Positions 16,257 to 25,104 of a stretch of DNA of 41,673 bases are shown here, one piece after another. The position numbers and the translations under genes were made by a program. Under the pieces are notes generated by a model. That model saw nothing but the letters and a program-made list of their open reading frames with translations, searched no databases and was not told where the DNA came from. This stretch comes from Candidatus Melainabacteria bacterium (GTDB lineage Bacteria > Cyanobacteriota > Vampirovibrionia > Obscuribacterales > Obscuribacteraceae): contig PLXC01000078.1 of assembly GCA_003151275.1 (NCBI GenBank), positions 4,246 to 45,918 on the forward strand, written 5' to 3'. Every line of letters begins with the position of its first letter. Position 1 is the stretch's first letter.

Positions 16257-17611
16257 TGGCACTCGTCGAGCATCTATCAATCATGCGCCAAATCGTCACA
16301 TCGGTAAAGGCAACAAACCACAAAAATGCAGTGAGCAAAACAGCTTTACCGCCGTACAAGAGCAAATTGGCTGAATTTGCGCGTAAAGCGGAAGAACCAA
16401 ATAAGCAGGCTGTTTCATCAGACAGCATTAGATTTGCCAAAGAAGCATGGGAGAACGCAATTAGAGCAAGTGATTACTCAATCTTGACTCGAAAAGACGT
16501 TCGTATTCTTAGCACTCAAGCGAAGATGGTTCAGGACAGCCGCTTTCTAGAATTCTTAGAGTCAAAGGAGGGCGATATTTCGGGTCGCATCGTTCGGGTA
16601 TTACTACCCACGGCCCACTCGATATGGAATAAACACCCAGGTCAAAGCGGCTTAGCGGAGATTTTGCGCAAAGCATTGCGCTCTTACGAGGGAAGGAATC
16701 GCGCGCTTCTGTGCTGGCAACACCATGCCACCACGCTACTCTCTGATTCCGGTCCGAAGGTAATAGCTGCGGGCATGACCGAGGCGAGTTTGTCGATCGA
16801 TAGCATTCTTTCAAGTTACCATTTAGATTCGCGCACCACCCCATTTGCCGAAGAAGTCTCTGAACACGCAGTCGAAATTCAAACAGGACGAATCTTACGA
16901 GACCAAGAGTACGACAGTCTCAAATGGGACTACTTATTCGGCCAACTGATTGTGGCCGAATCGGTCACTAAGAATTGTCGCGACAAGAATCTGGCAGCAT
17001 TGATCGAAATTTGCCACCACAAGAGATGGAATCAGGCACGCGAAATCGTTAAAGACTTTAGTCTGAAATCAACCGATTTAGGCGATCCTCGGTTGCATCC
17101 CGCGCGCTGGCAGTCAGTCTCGGAGCAAGCGCGAGACATAGTTATACTTTGGCTTTCAGAAGAGGAGATTCGAATATTTTTCGATCTGCTTTTCAGTTAT
17201 GATCCACACGGCAGAAAAGATTTCTGGCTCCGATATGTTGGACGGCTGAAAAGTACGCGTGTCGTCGTGTGTCCGGATGATCATTCCAAACACTACTATG
17301 AATTTAAAAAGCTCACTGAAAAAGGACGTTCATTCGCAAACGGTTTCGGAAGCGACGCGAGTGCGTTCATTCTCGATTTCGGAGAATACGTGGCCATTGA
17401 GTACGCAAAGACTGGCAACGCTTGCTTTGTGTATTCATCTTCCGACTTTAGAAGAAAATTCCCGACCATTTACATAAGCCAGTTCGATCTGACAGGGTTG
17501 AAAAAACTACCAGCAAGAGACAGCTACAAGCAAAGTCATCATTCTAACTGGCAAAATCAGCTCAGAAATTATCTTGCTGAGAGAGGTATACGAGGAAAAT
17601 TTGGTGGATAA
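16256..17611 (+). CDS. zorC: ZorC, cytoplasmic Zorya component
   Basis: 451 residues with no membrane helix. It lies where ZorC does in type I Zorya and resembles it: an N-terminal helical half (segments such as HSIWNKHPGQSGLAEILRKA) and a C-terminal half with SDASAFILDFGEYVAIEY and similar strands, the part usually labelled EH_Signature. ZorC binds DNA and is thought to be recruited, with ZorD, by the ZorAB tail. I see no catalytic motif. It shares one base with zorB and overlaps zorD by eight bases if zorD starts at GTG 17604. Confidence 0.85.
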   Translation: MALVEHLSIMRQIVTSVKATNHKNAVSKTALPPYKSKLAEFARKAEEPNKQAVSSDSIRFAKEAWENAIRASDYSILTRKDVRILSTQAKMVQDSRFLEFLESKEGDISGRIVRVLLPTAHSIWNKHPGQSGLAEILRKALRSYEGRNRALLCWQHHATTLLSDSGPKVIAAGMTEASLSIDSILSSYHLDSRTTPFAEEVSEHAVEIQTGRILRDQEYDSLKWDYLFGQLIVAESVTKNCRDKNLAALIEICHHKRWNQAREIVKDFSLKSTDLGDPRLHPARWQSVSEQARDIVILWLSEEEIRIFFDLLFSYDPHGRKDFWLRYVGRLKSTRVVVCPDDHSKHYYEFKKLTEKGRSFANGFGSDASAFILDFGEYVAIEYAKTGNACFVYSSSDFRRKFPTIYISQFDLTGLKKLPARDSYKQSHHSNWQNQLRNYLAERGIRGKFGG

Positions 17612-20600
17612 AATACACTTTGCACAGATTAGCCCTGGAACAGCACTCTATGCCACAGAGGCTGGACTCTTTTTAGAAGCGAGACCTCCGCTTACCGGTG
17701 AGTCAATTTCCTTCTCAAGTTCAGAACTTGCAAAAGGCGGGACTAATCTCAAAGCAATAGCCGATGCAATACCAATGCTGCTGGAGGAAGGAATAGCCGC
17801 CTTGGAGGACGGCGGTCTTCTCGTGCCTTCGGATTCCGTTCACCAGTTGCTTCAAGAAGACTATGGACTACGTGATGTTCTACCGGAACAGTGCCCATTT
17901 GCTTTGCAAATAAAATCAGCCGGATCGGTGGGATCATCAGATTTCGGCTTTACGACAGAATTCTACTTAGGACCAGCGGAAGTGTTTTGCATGGTGCTGG
18001 GAGCTTTCGTAAAAAGAGCCTCGACATTATATCTTCTACCGAAATCCGTTTTCGATGTTTTAACGGCGATCCGAAGTTTCAACGAATTAGACCCTGCAGA
18101 AAAAACAAAGACTAATGCTCTGCGTTGCATATCGCGAATCAAGTCGTTTGCTGAACATTCAGTAGTCGCATTTGATTCTTACATTCAGTCTGAAAACGTA
18201 ATCATCCCGAAAAAACTCGGCATCGACCTAAGGAGCAATCACGATTCGACGGTGACCGCTATCCCGACAATCGATGGCACTAACAACGAGCAACTCGGCG
18301 CACACTTCCTTGCATTCAACGAGGTACAAGATGTATACGACCTAGACGCCCCTGATGGCGGGCGATTTAGAATCATACTCGAACCTGAGGTCAAAGAAGC
18401 AGCGCAACGAATTAAGCAGCTTCGTCACTTGCGGTCCCAAGAAAAAGACAGATTGTGCACCGCACCCGAAACGTTTTTCGAAGGAATGGCGGATATCGAT
18501 GTTGTCGACTTCCAAAAGTTCGGGCCTCGTGTCAAGGGAATCGGACCTTATGTGTTTCAACCAAAGCCTTACATCAGACCCGTATCCGCTAAGTTTTTGG
18601 AAGGCATAGACGACTCGGATACGAACTACGAATTGGGACTAAAAGTCATTGACTGTGATGACGTCGAGATCGATATTTCATTGGCCGCTGATGCCTTGCC
18701 AAACATTTGCAAAGAAGCAGAAGAGCAGCTGGCAACGGAAGCTCCAGTGCTTTCGTTAATGGATAAATTTGGTCAAACGTTCAAGATTCCGCTATCAAAA
18801 CGACTTCTCGAAGATCTTCAGGCGCTTCAGCGAGCTAAAACGACAGAGACATCATCGAGTAGCACAGCGTCGAGAAGTGAGACTGCGACTGCCGATCCAA
18901 ATTCACCTTTGATCGTGGCGGAATCGCCGATTCCTTTATTGACTGATAAATCTGCCGAAAAGAAATATGTGCTTATTCATGAAAATGAAGAACGACTTGA
19001 CTATCAGGAACTGCCGGAATCAGCGGGAACCGGAACAACTGTCGAATTTCATAAACCAAAAGCATTGATCGAAAAGCTTAATGGTGAGCCGTTTGAACTC
19101 AAGCTGTATCAAAAAGAAGGTGTCGGCTGGCTGCAACATTGCTTCAACCTATCAACTTTGGACGAGCTCGGGCGTAGGCGTGGCGGATTGCTGGCTGACG
19201 AGATGGGTCTCGGCAAAACGTTACAGGTTTTAACCTTTTTGTCGTGGGTAATAGAAGATCCACTAGTAGACGAACTCGGCAAAGACCAGGGACCTTACAA
19301 ATCTATCCTTGTAGTTGCGCCCGTAATTCTGCTAGAGGTATGGAAAAAAGAGATCGCGAAGTTTTTTAAAGATCAGGGCGAAGTTTTCTCGCCCTATGTC
19401 GTTTTGCACGGAGACGAACTTCGCAAATTTAAAATGGCCGCGGGCGGGCGCGAATATAAGATCGGGGAGTCCACTCTGGACTTAGAGCGTATCAAACGTT
19501 ACCGCATGGTGATTACTAATTATGATACCGTGAAAAACTATCAGCACAGTTTCGCAAAAATAGCGTGGTCGGTGGTGGTGACTGATGAAGCCCAAGAGAT
19601 CAAAGAACCTAAAACCGCTGTAACTCAATCACTAAAAAGTCTCAACGCCGGGTTTCGCGTTGCCCTAACCGGCACTCCGGTTGAAAATCGCCTGCTAGAT
19701 CTCTGGAATATCGTGGATTTCGTTCAGCCTGGTTTACTTGGCGCAGCATCAGCATTTACCAAGACTTTTGAAAGCGAACAAGCGATATTAAATGACACTA
19801 TCAGGCATCAGCGAGCAGAAACATTGAGGCAGAATCTTCAGTATTCCACTCCATCCAGTTTCATTTTGCGCCGATTAAAAACAGACAAGCTGGAGGGATT
19901 ACCGGAAAAGAAGGAATTTACGCGGTTCAGTGAGCTGTCTCGAGACCAACAGAATCTACATCACCAAATTCTACAAGATGCGAAGCGAAACCCGGAAGCC
20001 AAAGGAATGCACCTAAAGGCGATACAGCGGTTGGTCAAGGTTTACCAGCACACTGCACTCGAACTGGGAAGTGTGCAAACTTGTACCCCAAAGGAACTCA
20101 TACAGCAATCGCCAAAGCTTCAGGAAACGCTAAAAATATTGCATGAAATTCGGGGACGTCGAGAAAAGGTTCTGATATTCGCGCTTCTTCGGCAAATGCA
20201 GCTCATCTTAAAGAAGGCAATTGAGCACGAATTTAGTTTTACTCCAAACATTATTAATGGCAGCACCGAAGGTGGTGCGACCAATCTACGTCACAAATTG
20301 ATAAAGGAATTTGAAGACAAACAAGGATTTAACTGCATGATTCTTTCGCCTGACGTTGCTGGCGTCGGACTAACAATTGTCGGTGCAAACAACGTCATTC
20401 ACTATGGACGCTGGTGGAATCCGGCGAAGGAAGCTCAAGCAACTGACAGAGTTCATAGATTGGGGCAAACCAAAGAAGTCAATGTATACTATCCGCTGTC
20501 AGCATCTAGCGCGTTTCCCACATTCGACTTCAAATTGCATTCTCTTTTAGAAAAGAAGCGAGAGCTAGCCAAAGATTTTTTGGTTCCAACCGTTGGTCTG

Positions 20601-21152
20601 GAACTCACTGAAGATGAAATTGATTCGTTCCTTGCAGAACCCGGGTCAACTGCCAGTGGAACCACTGGTCTAGTCAAAGATGTGGCATCAATGAACACAG
20701 AAAAGTTTCAGGCACTATGCGCTTTGTTCTTTGAAAATTCGGGATACAAAATGGTGCTCACCCCAGAGAGTCAGAATGCAGATATTCACGCAATCGGGTG
20801 GGGAAAGGAAGGACTTTTACTTATAAGCGTTCTAACTGAGTCTATTGGTGTCAAGTCGGCAAAAACACCGGAATCGTTCGATCGTGCAAAGATGTTCTTT
20901 GAAAACAAGCAGGCGTTGCCGGGGCGAATCAAATATGCGTGTTGCATGCAGGGACGCACAGAACGCACGCAGGCTCAGGCGTTAAAGCAATCTGGAATTC
21001 AGTTAGTTGAAGATCGGGAGTTAAACGATTGGGTAAAAAAACAAAAAGTCGCGCACTCAGATTTAGCTCACCTTATCGACTCTAGAGTCGACACCATCGA
21101 AGAACTGACTACTCTTATCTCCCGATGGTCACAGGTAAGTGCATCGGTATGA
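17604..21152 (+). CDS. zorD: ZorD, SNF2 helicase with C-terminal Mrr-like domain
   Basis: 1182 residues from GTG 17604, chosen because GAGG lies eight bases upstream and it overlaps zorC by only eight bases; the upstream TTG 17574 has no ribosome site. The first 450 or so residues are the ZorD-specific region. The SNF2 motor follows: DEMGLGKT (about 532-539), VVTDEAQEI (about 658-666), LTGTPVENRLLDLWNIV, and GRWWNPAKEAQATDRVHRLG (about 935-954). The last 150 residues resemble an Mrr-like nuclease fold (FQALCALFFENSGYKMVLTP, then NADIHAIGWGKEGLLLISV). Its expected (E/Q)xK is replaced by the ISVLT stretch, so this domain may be inactive or bind DNA only. ZorD is the effector of Zorya that degrades or translocates on invading DNA. 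Confidence 0.93.
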   Translation: MDKIHFAQISPGTALYATEAGLFLEARPPLTGESISFSSSELAKGGTNLKAIADAIPMLLEEGIAALEDGGLLVPSDSVHQLLQEDYGLRDVLPEQCPFALQIKSAGSVGSSDFGFTTEFYLGPAEVFCMVLGAFVKRASTLYLLPKSVFDVLTAIRSFNELDPAEKTKTNALRCISRIKSFAEHSVVAFDSYIQSENVIIPKKLGIDLRSNHDSTVTAIPTIDGTNNEQLGAHFLAFNEVQDVYDLDAPDGGRFRIILEPEVKEAAQRIKQLRHLRSQEKDRLCTAPETFFEGMADIDVVDFQKFGPRVKGIGPYVFQPKPYIRPVSAKFLEGIDDSDTNYELGLKVIDCDDVEIDISLAADALPNICKEAEEQLATEAPVLSLMDKFGQTFKIPLSKRLLEDLQALQRAKTTETSSSSTASRSETATADPNSPLIVAESPIPLLTDKSAEKKYVLIHENEERLDYQELPESAGTGTTVEFHKPKALIEKLNGEPFELKLYQKEGVGWLQHCFNLSTLDELGRRRGGLLADEMGLGKTLQVLTFLSWVIEDPLVDELGKDQGPYKSILVVAPVILLEVWKKEIAKFFKDQGEVFSPYVVLHGDELRKFKMAAGGREYKIGESTLDLERIKRYRMVITNYDTVKNYQHSFAKIAWSVVVTDEAQEIKEPKTAVTQSLKSLNAGFRVALTGTPVENRLLDLWNIVDFVQPGLLGAASAFTKTFESEQAILNDTIRHQRAETLRQNLQYSTPSSFILRRLKTDKLEGLPEKKEFTRFSELSRDQQNLHHQILQDAKRNPEAKGMHLKAIQRLVKVYQHTALELGSVQTCTPKELIQQSPKLQETLKILHEIRGRREKVLIFALLRQMQLILKKAIEHEFSFTPNIINGSTEGGATNLRHKLIKEFEDKQGFNCMILSPDVAGVGLTIVGANNVIHYGRWWNPAKEAQATDRVHRLGQTKEVNVYYPLSASSAFPTFDFKLHSLLEKKRELAKDFLVPTVGLELTEDEIDSFLAEPGSTASGTTGLVKDVASMNTEKFQALCALFFENSGYKMVLTPESQNADIHAIGWGKEGLLLISVLTESIGVKSAKTPESFDRAKMFFENKQALPGRIKYACCMQGRTERTQAQALKQSGIQLVEDRELNDWVKKQKVAHSDLAHLIDSRVDTIEELTTLISRWSQVSASV

Positions 21153-21283
21153 ATGAACAGGAGTCCGTCTAAGTTTTTCAGTACAACACAGCACACTTTG
21201 AGTTTAACAACAAGATCATTATTTGGTTAGGCATTCAGGGCGTTTTAGATATACAGGGCAGCAGTTCTCAGAGAGCAACAGGT

Positions 21284-22537
21284 ATGGCAAATCGTTCAGC
21301 ACATGCCACGTTAAATGGCTACCTCTATCAATTCGACAAGACTATCGTCGAACTTCTCTCCCTTGGAAGGAGCAGCGATCTAGTCGTGATAGAAGGAATT
21401 GAGGATATCGATGTCAGTGCGATAGGAAGAACGAAGGCAATCCAATGCAAGTACTATGCAGCCCAGACGTACTATGCATCAAAACTACGTGAGCCGATTT
21501 CGGCAATGCTCGAACACTTTCTCACAGGCGGTGGACAAACCAACTTCATCTATCACCTGTATATGTATTTCGGTGATTTCAAATCAATGCCTGCGACATT
21601 AGAAATCGGCGAGCTTAAAGAGATTCTGACGTACACGCCAAAAGGGAAACCTACAGTCAAGCTGTATAACGATCTGAGCGCTACCGATCAGCAGTTGAAC
21701 GACTTTCTCGCTTGTTTGTCGATAGAGAGGGCCGAAGACTTTGATGCACAGCACGCGCGCGTCTTAGACCTTCTAAAAACGCTGCTGAATTGTAAAAAGT
21801 TTGACGCTGAGGCATTTTTCTACAACAATGCTCTTCGCTTTGTTTTCGACAAAGCTACAAAACCTTCTGTTCGAGATAGAACTGTGACGAAGAAGGACTT
21901 TTTAAAAGCAATTGACTCGAAACAACTGATGTTCTCGCGTTGGCTTTTCGAGCTGAAAGGGCGCGAAGAGTTCTTCAAGTTGATTAGTAAACAATTGAAA
22001 GAGAGGAAATGCTTGCAGTCGCAAAAGAACAAGGGAGTTTTAATTAGCAAGAATCTGTTGGCTGACACTAAGTTCACGTTCCGCCGTTTCTGCCAGGAAA
22101 TTATCGCTGCCTATTACCAAAAAGGGCATCACCGGTTTGACGCAATGCCATGGACACTTGTGCTCGACGTAAGCCTAGAGGACGTGAAAAAATACAAGAA
22201 GGAGCTGCTGGATGCCGATGTGTTTTTTACTGATGGCTACGAACACGTTCATTTCGCTCCTACTATGTTCAACCGATGGCCTATTAAAACGAAGGTCGTA
22301 CAACCTGGAACAGGAAAAGCGACAGATCAACTTGCTGACTCATCGTATTTTCTCAAAGTTCTAACGACTGACACCTACCGGAAACACCGCAAGGCCATTC
22401 AACCGCTAGATGTATTCTTCTGCGAGTCGGCAATTGATATCGAGAATTATTTCTCAGCACCTAACAAAGTCGATGTCATTCGTGTTGACTCACTGAACAC
22501 ATTGGCTGACCTAGCAAAACTACTCACAACCAAATGA
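21284..22537 (+). CDS. DUF4297-like nuclease paired with HerA
   Basis: 417 residues. The N-terminal 80 residues carry a PD-(D/E)XK-type active site: VVIEGIEDIDV (about 34-44) with acidic residues, then KAIQCKYY (51-58) giving QxK. The opening NGYLYQFDKTIVELLSL is typical of DUF4297/Cap4-type nucleases. The rest is helical and shows nothing I can name. HerA follows after 11 bases. DUF4297-HerA pairs are a known anti-phage module in which the nuclease forms a large complex on the HerA hexamer and degrades DNA. It follows zorD by 131 bases on the same strand, so it may have its own promoter; I see no clear one. Confidence 0.82.
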   Translation: MANRSAHATLNGYLYQFDKTIVELLSLGRSSDLVVIEGIEDIDVSAIGRTKAIQCKYYAAQTYYASKLREPISAMLEHFLTGGGQTNFIYHLYMYFGDFKSMPATLEIGELKEILTYTPKGKPTVKLYNDLSATDQQLNDFLACLSIERAEDFDAQHARVLDLLKTLLNCKKFDAEAFFYNNALRFVFDKATKPSVRDRTVTKKDFLKAIDSKQLMFSRWLFELKGREEFFKLISKQLKERKCLQSQKNKGVLISKNLLADTKFTFRRFCQEIIAAYYQKGHHRFDAMPWTLVLDVSLEDVKKYKKELLDADVFFTDGYEHVHFAPTMFNRWPIKTKVVQPGTGKATDQLADSSYFLKVLTTDTYRKHRKAIQPLDVFFCESAIDIENYFSAPNKVDVIRVDSLNTLADLAKLLTTK

Positions 22538-22548
22538 ACTGAGGCAAC

Positions 22549-24327
22549 ATGACGAAAGATATTAAAGTCGAAAACTATAAAGTAATCACCGTTGCTCCCA
22601 ATCTCATTCAGATTGAAGTCCTTGACACTGCCGCTTTCAAGAGTTCAGCCGATTCAGAATTGTCTATCGGCAGTTATTTGAAAATTTCAGACGATAATGA
22701 TCTATCGATGATTGCCATAGTGCAGAGCTATAGGCTCAAACAACAAGGCGCAGCCTTCGACGGAAATGCAGCGTCACGACCAGTTTTTATACTCGACGCA
22801 CTTCCCATTGGGTTTACGGCGAGTGACGGATCATTTAAGCGTGGAGGGCAAAAAATTGCTATTCCGCCTAGTCGCGTGACAATGGCGACCGAAGCCGATT
22901 TGAGAAAGATTTACTCCAGCGTTGAAGAAAGCAAGCGCTTTGTTTTCGGCACGCTCTCGAATGCTGCAGCAGTCGACGTAGCTTTGGATGGGAATCGATT
23001 GTTTAGTACTCATATTGCCATCGTTGGTTCAACAGGCTCCGGAAAGTCGTGCACGGTTGCGAAGATTCTACAGGAAGGTATCAAACAGAGCGATGGGCAA
23101 AAGAAAAGGAATTTGCTCAACAACTCCCATATAGTCATTTTCGACTTGCATGGGGAGTACAAAGCCGCCTTTCCTTCCGCCAATCATCTAGCAATCAACA
23201 ATTTGGTGATTCCATATTGGCTGCTAACTTCAGACGAGTTAGAAGAAATGTTCGTTGAAATCAGCAATGAACAAAACCATAACCAGAGATCTCAATTCAG
23301 ACATGCAGTTATCGAAAACAAAAAACTGCATAACAAGCATCTGCAGAAGATCTCTTACGATGCACCTGTCTACTTCAGCCTGGACGAAGTTTTTAACTAT
23401 CTAACCAATTTGAACACAGAAGTAATTTCAAAGGTAGACGGACCAGGCAAAGATAAACCTAAATTGTCCGATGGTAATTCGATTGAGAAGCGCGAAGGCT
23501 CTTACTTCCAAAAGATTTTGCAATTTGCTGCCTTAAGTCAGGAAAAGGAGAAAAAGGCGTCAAATGGGCCGCTTGTAGGTGACCTTGATCGTTTCCTTAT
23601 GCGGCTCGAAGCGAAGATAAACGATGATCGACTATCGTTTATTTTAAAGCCGAGGAAGTCTGATCAAAGTGAATATCAGACCGTTGACTTCGCGGACATC
23701 GTTAGACGACTAGTGGGCTATGTTTCGACAGACACCGCTAATGTTACAGTGCTAGATTTGAGTGGAATTCCGTTCGAGGTTCTTAGCATTGTAGTTTCCT
23801 TGATGAGTAGGCTCGTCTTCGACCTTTGCTTCAGGCACAAGAAAATGCTTTCCAAGCGAGCAACCGACGACATAAAGCAACATTGGCCGGTGCTGATGGT
23901 CTATGAAGAAGCGCACAAGTATGTTCCGCGCCAGCAATCTGCTGCATTTGCTTCTGTCAACAAGGCTATAGAACGAATAGCAAAAGAGGGACGAAAGTAC
24001 GGAATCTCGCTCATGATAGTTAGTCAAAGGCCATCAGAGATTTCCGAAACGATCTTTTCTCAGTGCAACAATGTCGTAGCCATGAGACTGACTAACCCGA
24101 ACGATCAGAATTATGTTCAGCGGCTTCTGCCAGACGCTTTGGGTACAATAACAGAAAGCCTACCTTCGTTAGAGAAACGAGAGGCGCTGGTCATCGGAGA
24201 CGCGATATCCCTGCCAACCATACTTAGAATTGGAGAAGTAGAGCACACGCCCGATTCGCATGACATCAATGTACATCATGAATGGAAGAAGGACTGGTTA
24301 GATATTGAATTTGAAAAGGTGATTTAG
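22549..24327 (+). CDS. herA: HerA-family hexameric ATPase
   Basis: 592 residues of the HerA/FtsK type. An N-terminal barrel (about 1-110, with IQIEVLD and IGSYLKI strands) is followed by Walker A GSTGSGKS (160-167), Walker B VLMVYEEAHKYVP (about 448-460) and the EGRKYGISLMIVSQRPSEI segment (about 479-497), which holds the sensor and arginine-finger region. HerA hexamers thread DNA for a nuclease partner, usually NurA in archaea but SIR2 or DUF4297 proteins in bacterial defence. GAGG lies five bases before the ATG. It ends the plus-strand half of the island and faces the QueC operon tail-to-tail. Confidence 0.92.
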   Translation: MTKDIKVENYKVITVAPNLIQIEVLDTAAFKSSADSELSIGSYLKISDDNDLSMIAIVQSYRLKQQGAAFDGNAASRPVFILDALPIGFTASDGSFKRGGQKIAIPPSRVTMATEADLRKIYSSVEESKRFVFGTLSNAAAVDVALDGNRLFSTHIAIVGSTGSGKSCTVAKILQEGIKQSDGQKKRNLLNNSHIVIFDLHGEYKAAFPSANHLAINNLVIPYWLLTSDELEEMFVEISNEQNHNQRSQFRHAVIENKKLHNKHLQKISYDAPVYFSLDEVFNYLTNLNTEVISKVDGPGKDKPKLSDGNSIEKREGSYFQKILQFAALSQEKEKKASNGPLVGDLDRFLMRLEAKINDDRLSFILKPRKSDQSEYQTVDFADIVRRLVGYVSTDTANVTVLDLSGIPFEVLSIVVSLMSRLVFDLCFRHKKMLSKRATDDIKQHWPVLMVYEEAHKYVPRQQSAAFASVNKAIERIAKEGRKYGISLMIVSQRPSEISETIFSQCNNVVAMRLTNPNDQNYVQRLLPDALGTITESLPSLEKREALVIGDAISLPTILRIGEVEHTPDSHDINVHHEWKKDWLDIEFEKVI

Positions 24328-24492
24328 GATCGAAAGGGGTTAGTGATCCATAGCGCATCAATCGAACAAATACCGAACAAACAGTTAGGCGATCCATAAA
24401 CACAATCAAGGTGTGCATCAAAGCCGAATTTCCTGCTAGAAACTATGACACTATATTCAGTGCTTACCGTAGAGCAATTGAAGCTTCATTCG
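24328..24492. other. Gap between convergent operons
   Basis: 165 bases between the end of herA and the end of the minus-strand QueC operon. No stem followed by a T-run is visible for either side; the best stem is GGATC...GATCC (24328-24350), which is weak. The dispersed repeat lies inside. Confidence 0.5.
24446..24458 (+). repeat. Short dispersed repeat TGACACTATATTC, copy 2
   Basis: An exact 13-base match, on the opposite strand, to 531-543. It lies in the gap between converging operons. Confidence 0.4.
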
Positions 24493-25104
24493 TCATACTA
24501 TTCCCGATGCGATGATCGCATCTAGCAAACCCAAAAGTTCATCGGTCGCGCCATTGATAGCGTCCGTGGAGTAGTCGAAAGTTTGATGGAGTCCTCTTGA
24601 TGTTATGTAAGCACCGATTTCAATTTCATCCAGGCTCGCTTGAAGTTCGATAGCATAGGCACCTTTAATTAGAGGTAGCCTAAAATCGTCAACTGTGATC
24701 GGATCTTTCTCAATCAGCCACACCGCGTAGCCGTCGGGTGTAACGTCCAGACGCGGCACTTCTCCGGTGATGTCAAACTTCTGCGCATAATATGGTGGCA
24801 AAAGGATTTTGAGATGATCCATGTATCTTGCTGTTGGATTTCCAAGCTTTTCCACTGATTCTGCATAAGTTTTAAGACTTGCAAGAAAGTCTTCTACATC
24901 GTCGGCACTCTGGAATTTTTGACGAATCTTTTTATCGAGCCATTCGGAAGCGCTCTCCAAACTTTTTTGTTTATGAAAGCGATACATTGCAAATTTGAGA
25001 TATCGGTTTTTCGATAATCGACGATACTTAGTTTCTTGTTGCTGCTTAGCGTATTCGACAGGCGCGAGTTTGAGTTCATTTAGATCCGCCAAAGAAATTT
25101 TCAC
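24493..25104 (-). CDS. Unknown protein ending the QueC operon
   Basis: 203 residues from GTG 25104, which overlaps the QueC-like stop by GTGA. The first 100 residues are basic and helical (KYRRLSKNRYLKFAMYRFHK); the second half alternates strands and turns with many acidic residues (VTPDGYAVWLIEKDP, GAYAIELQASLDEIEIGAYI). There is no membrane helix, signal or catalytic motif that I recognise. Coupling to the QueC-like gene suggests it belongs to the same pathway, possibly as a partner or regulator. I cannot assign a family. Confidence 0.8.
   Translation of the reverse strand: MKISLADLNELKLAPVEYAKQQQETKYRRLSKNRYLKFAMYRFHKQKSLESASEWLDKKIRQKFQSADDVEDFLASLKTYAESVEKLGNPTARYMDHLKILLPPYYAQKFDITGEVPRLDVTPDGYAVWLIEKDPITVDDFRLPLIKGAYAIELQASLDEIEIGAYITSRGLHQTFDYSTDAINGATDELLGLLDAIIASGIV

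Noticed and set aside
24328..24350. GGATC...GATCC stem as a terminator of herA
   Set aside because: Five-base stem with a 13-base loop and no T-run.
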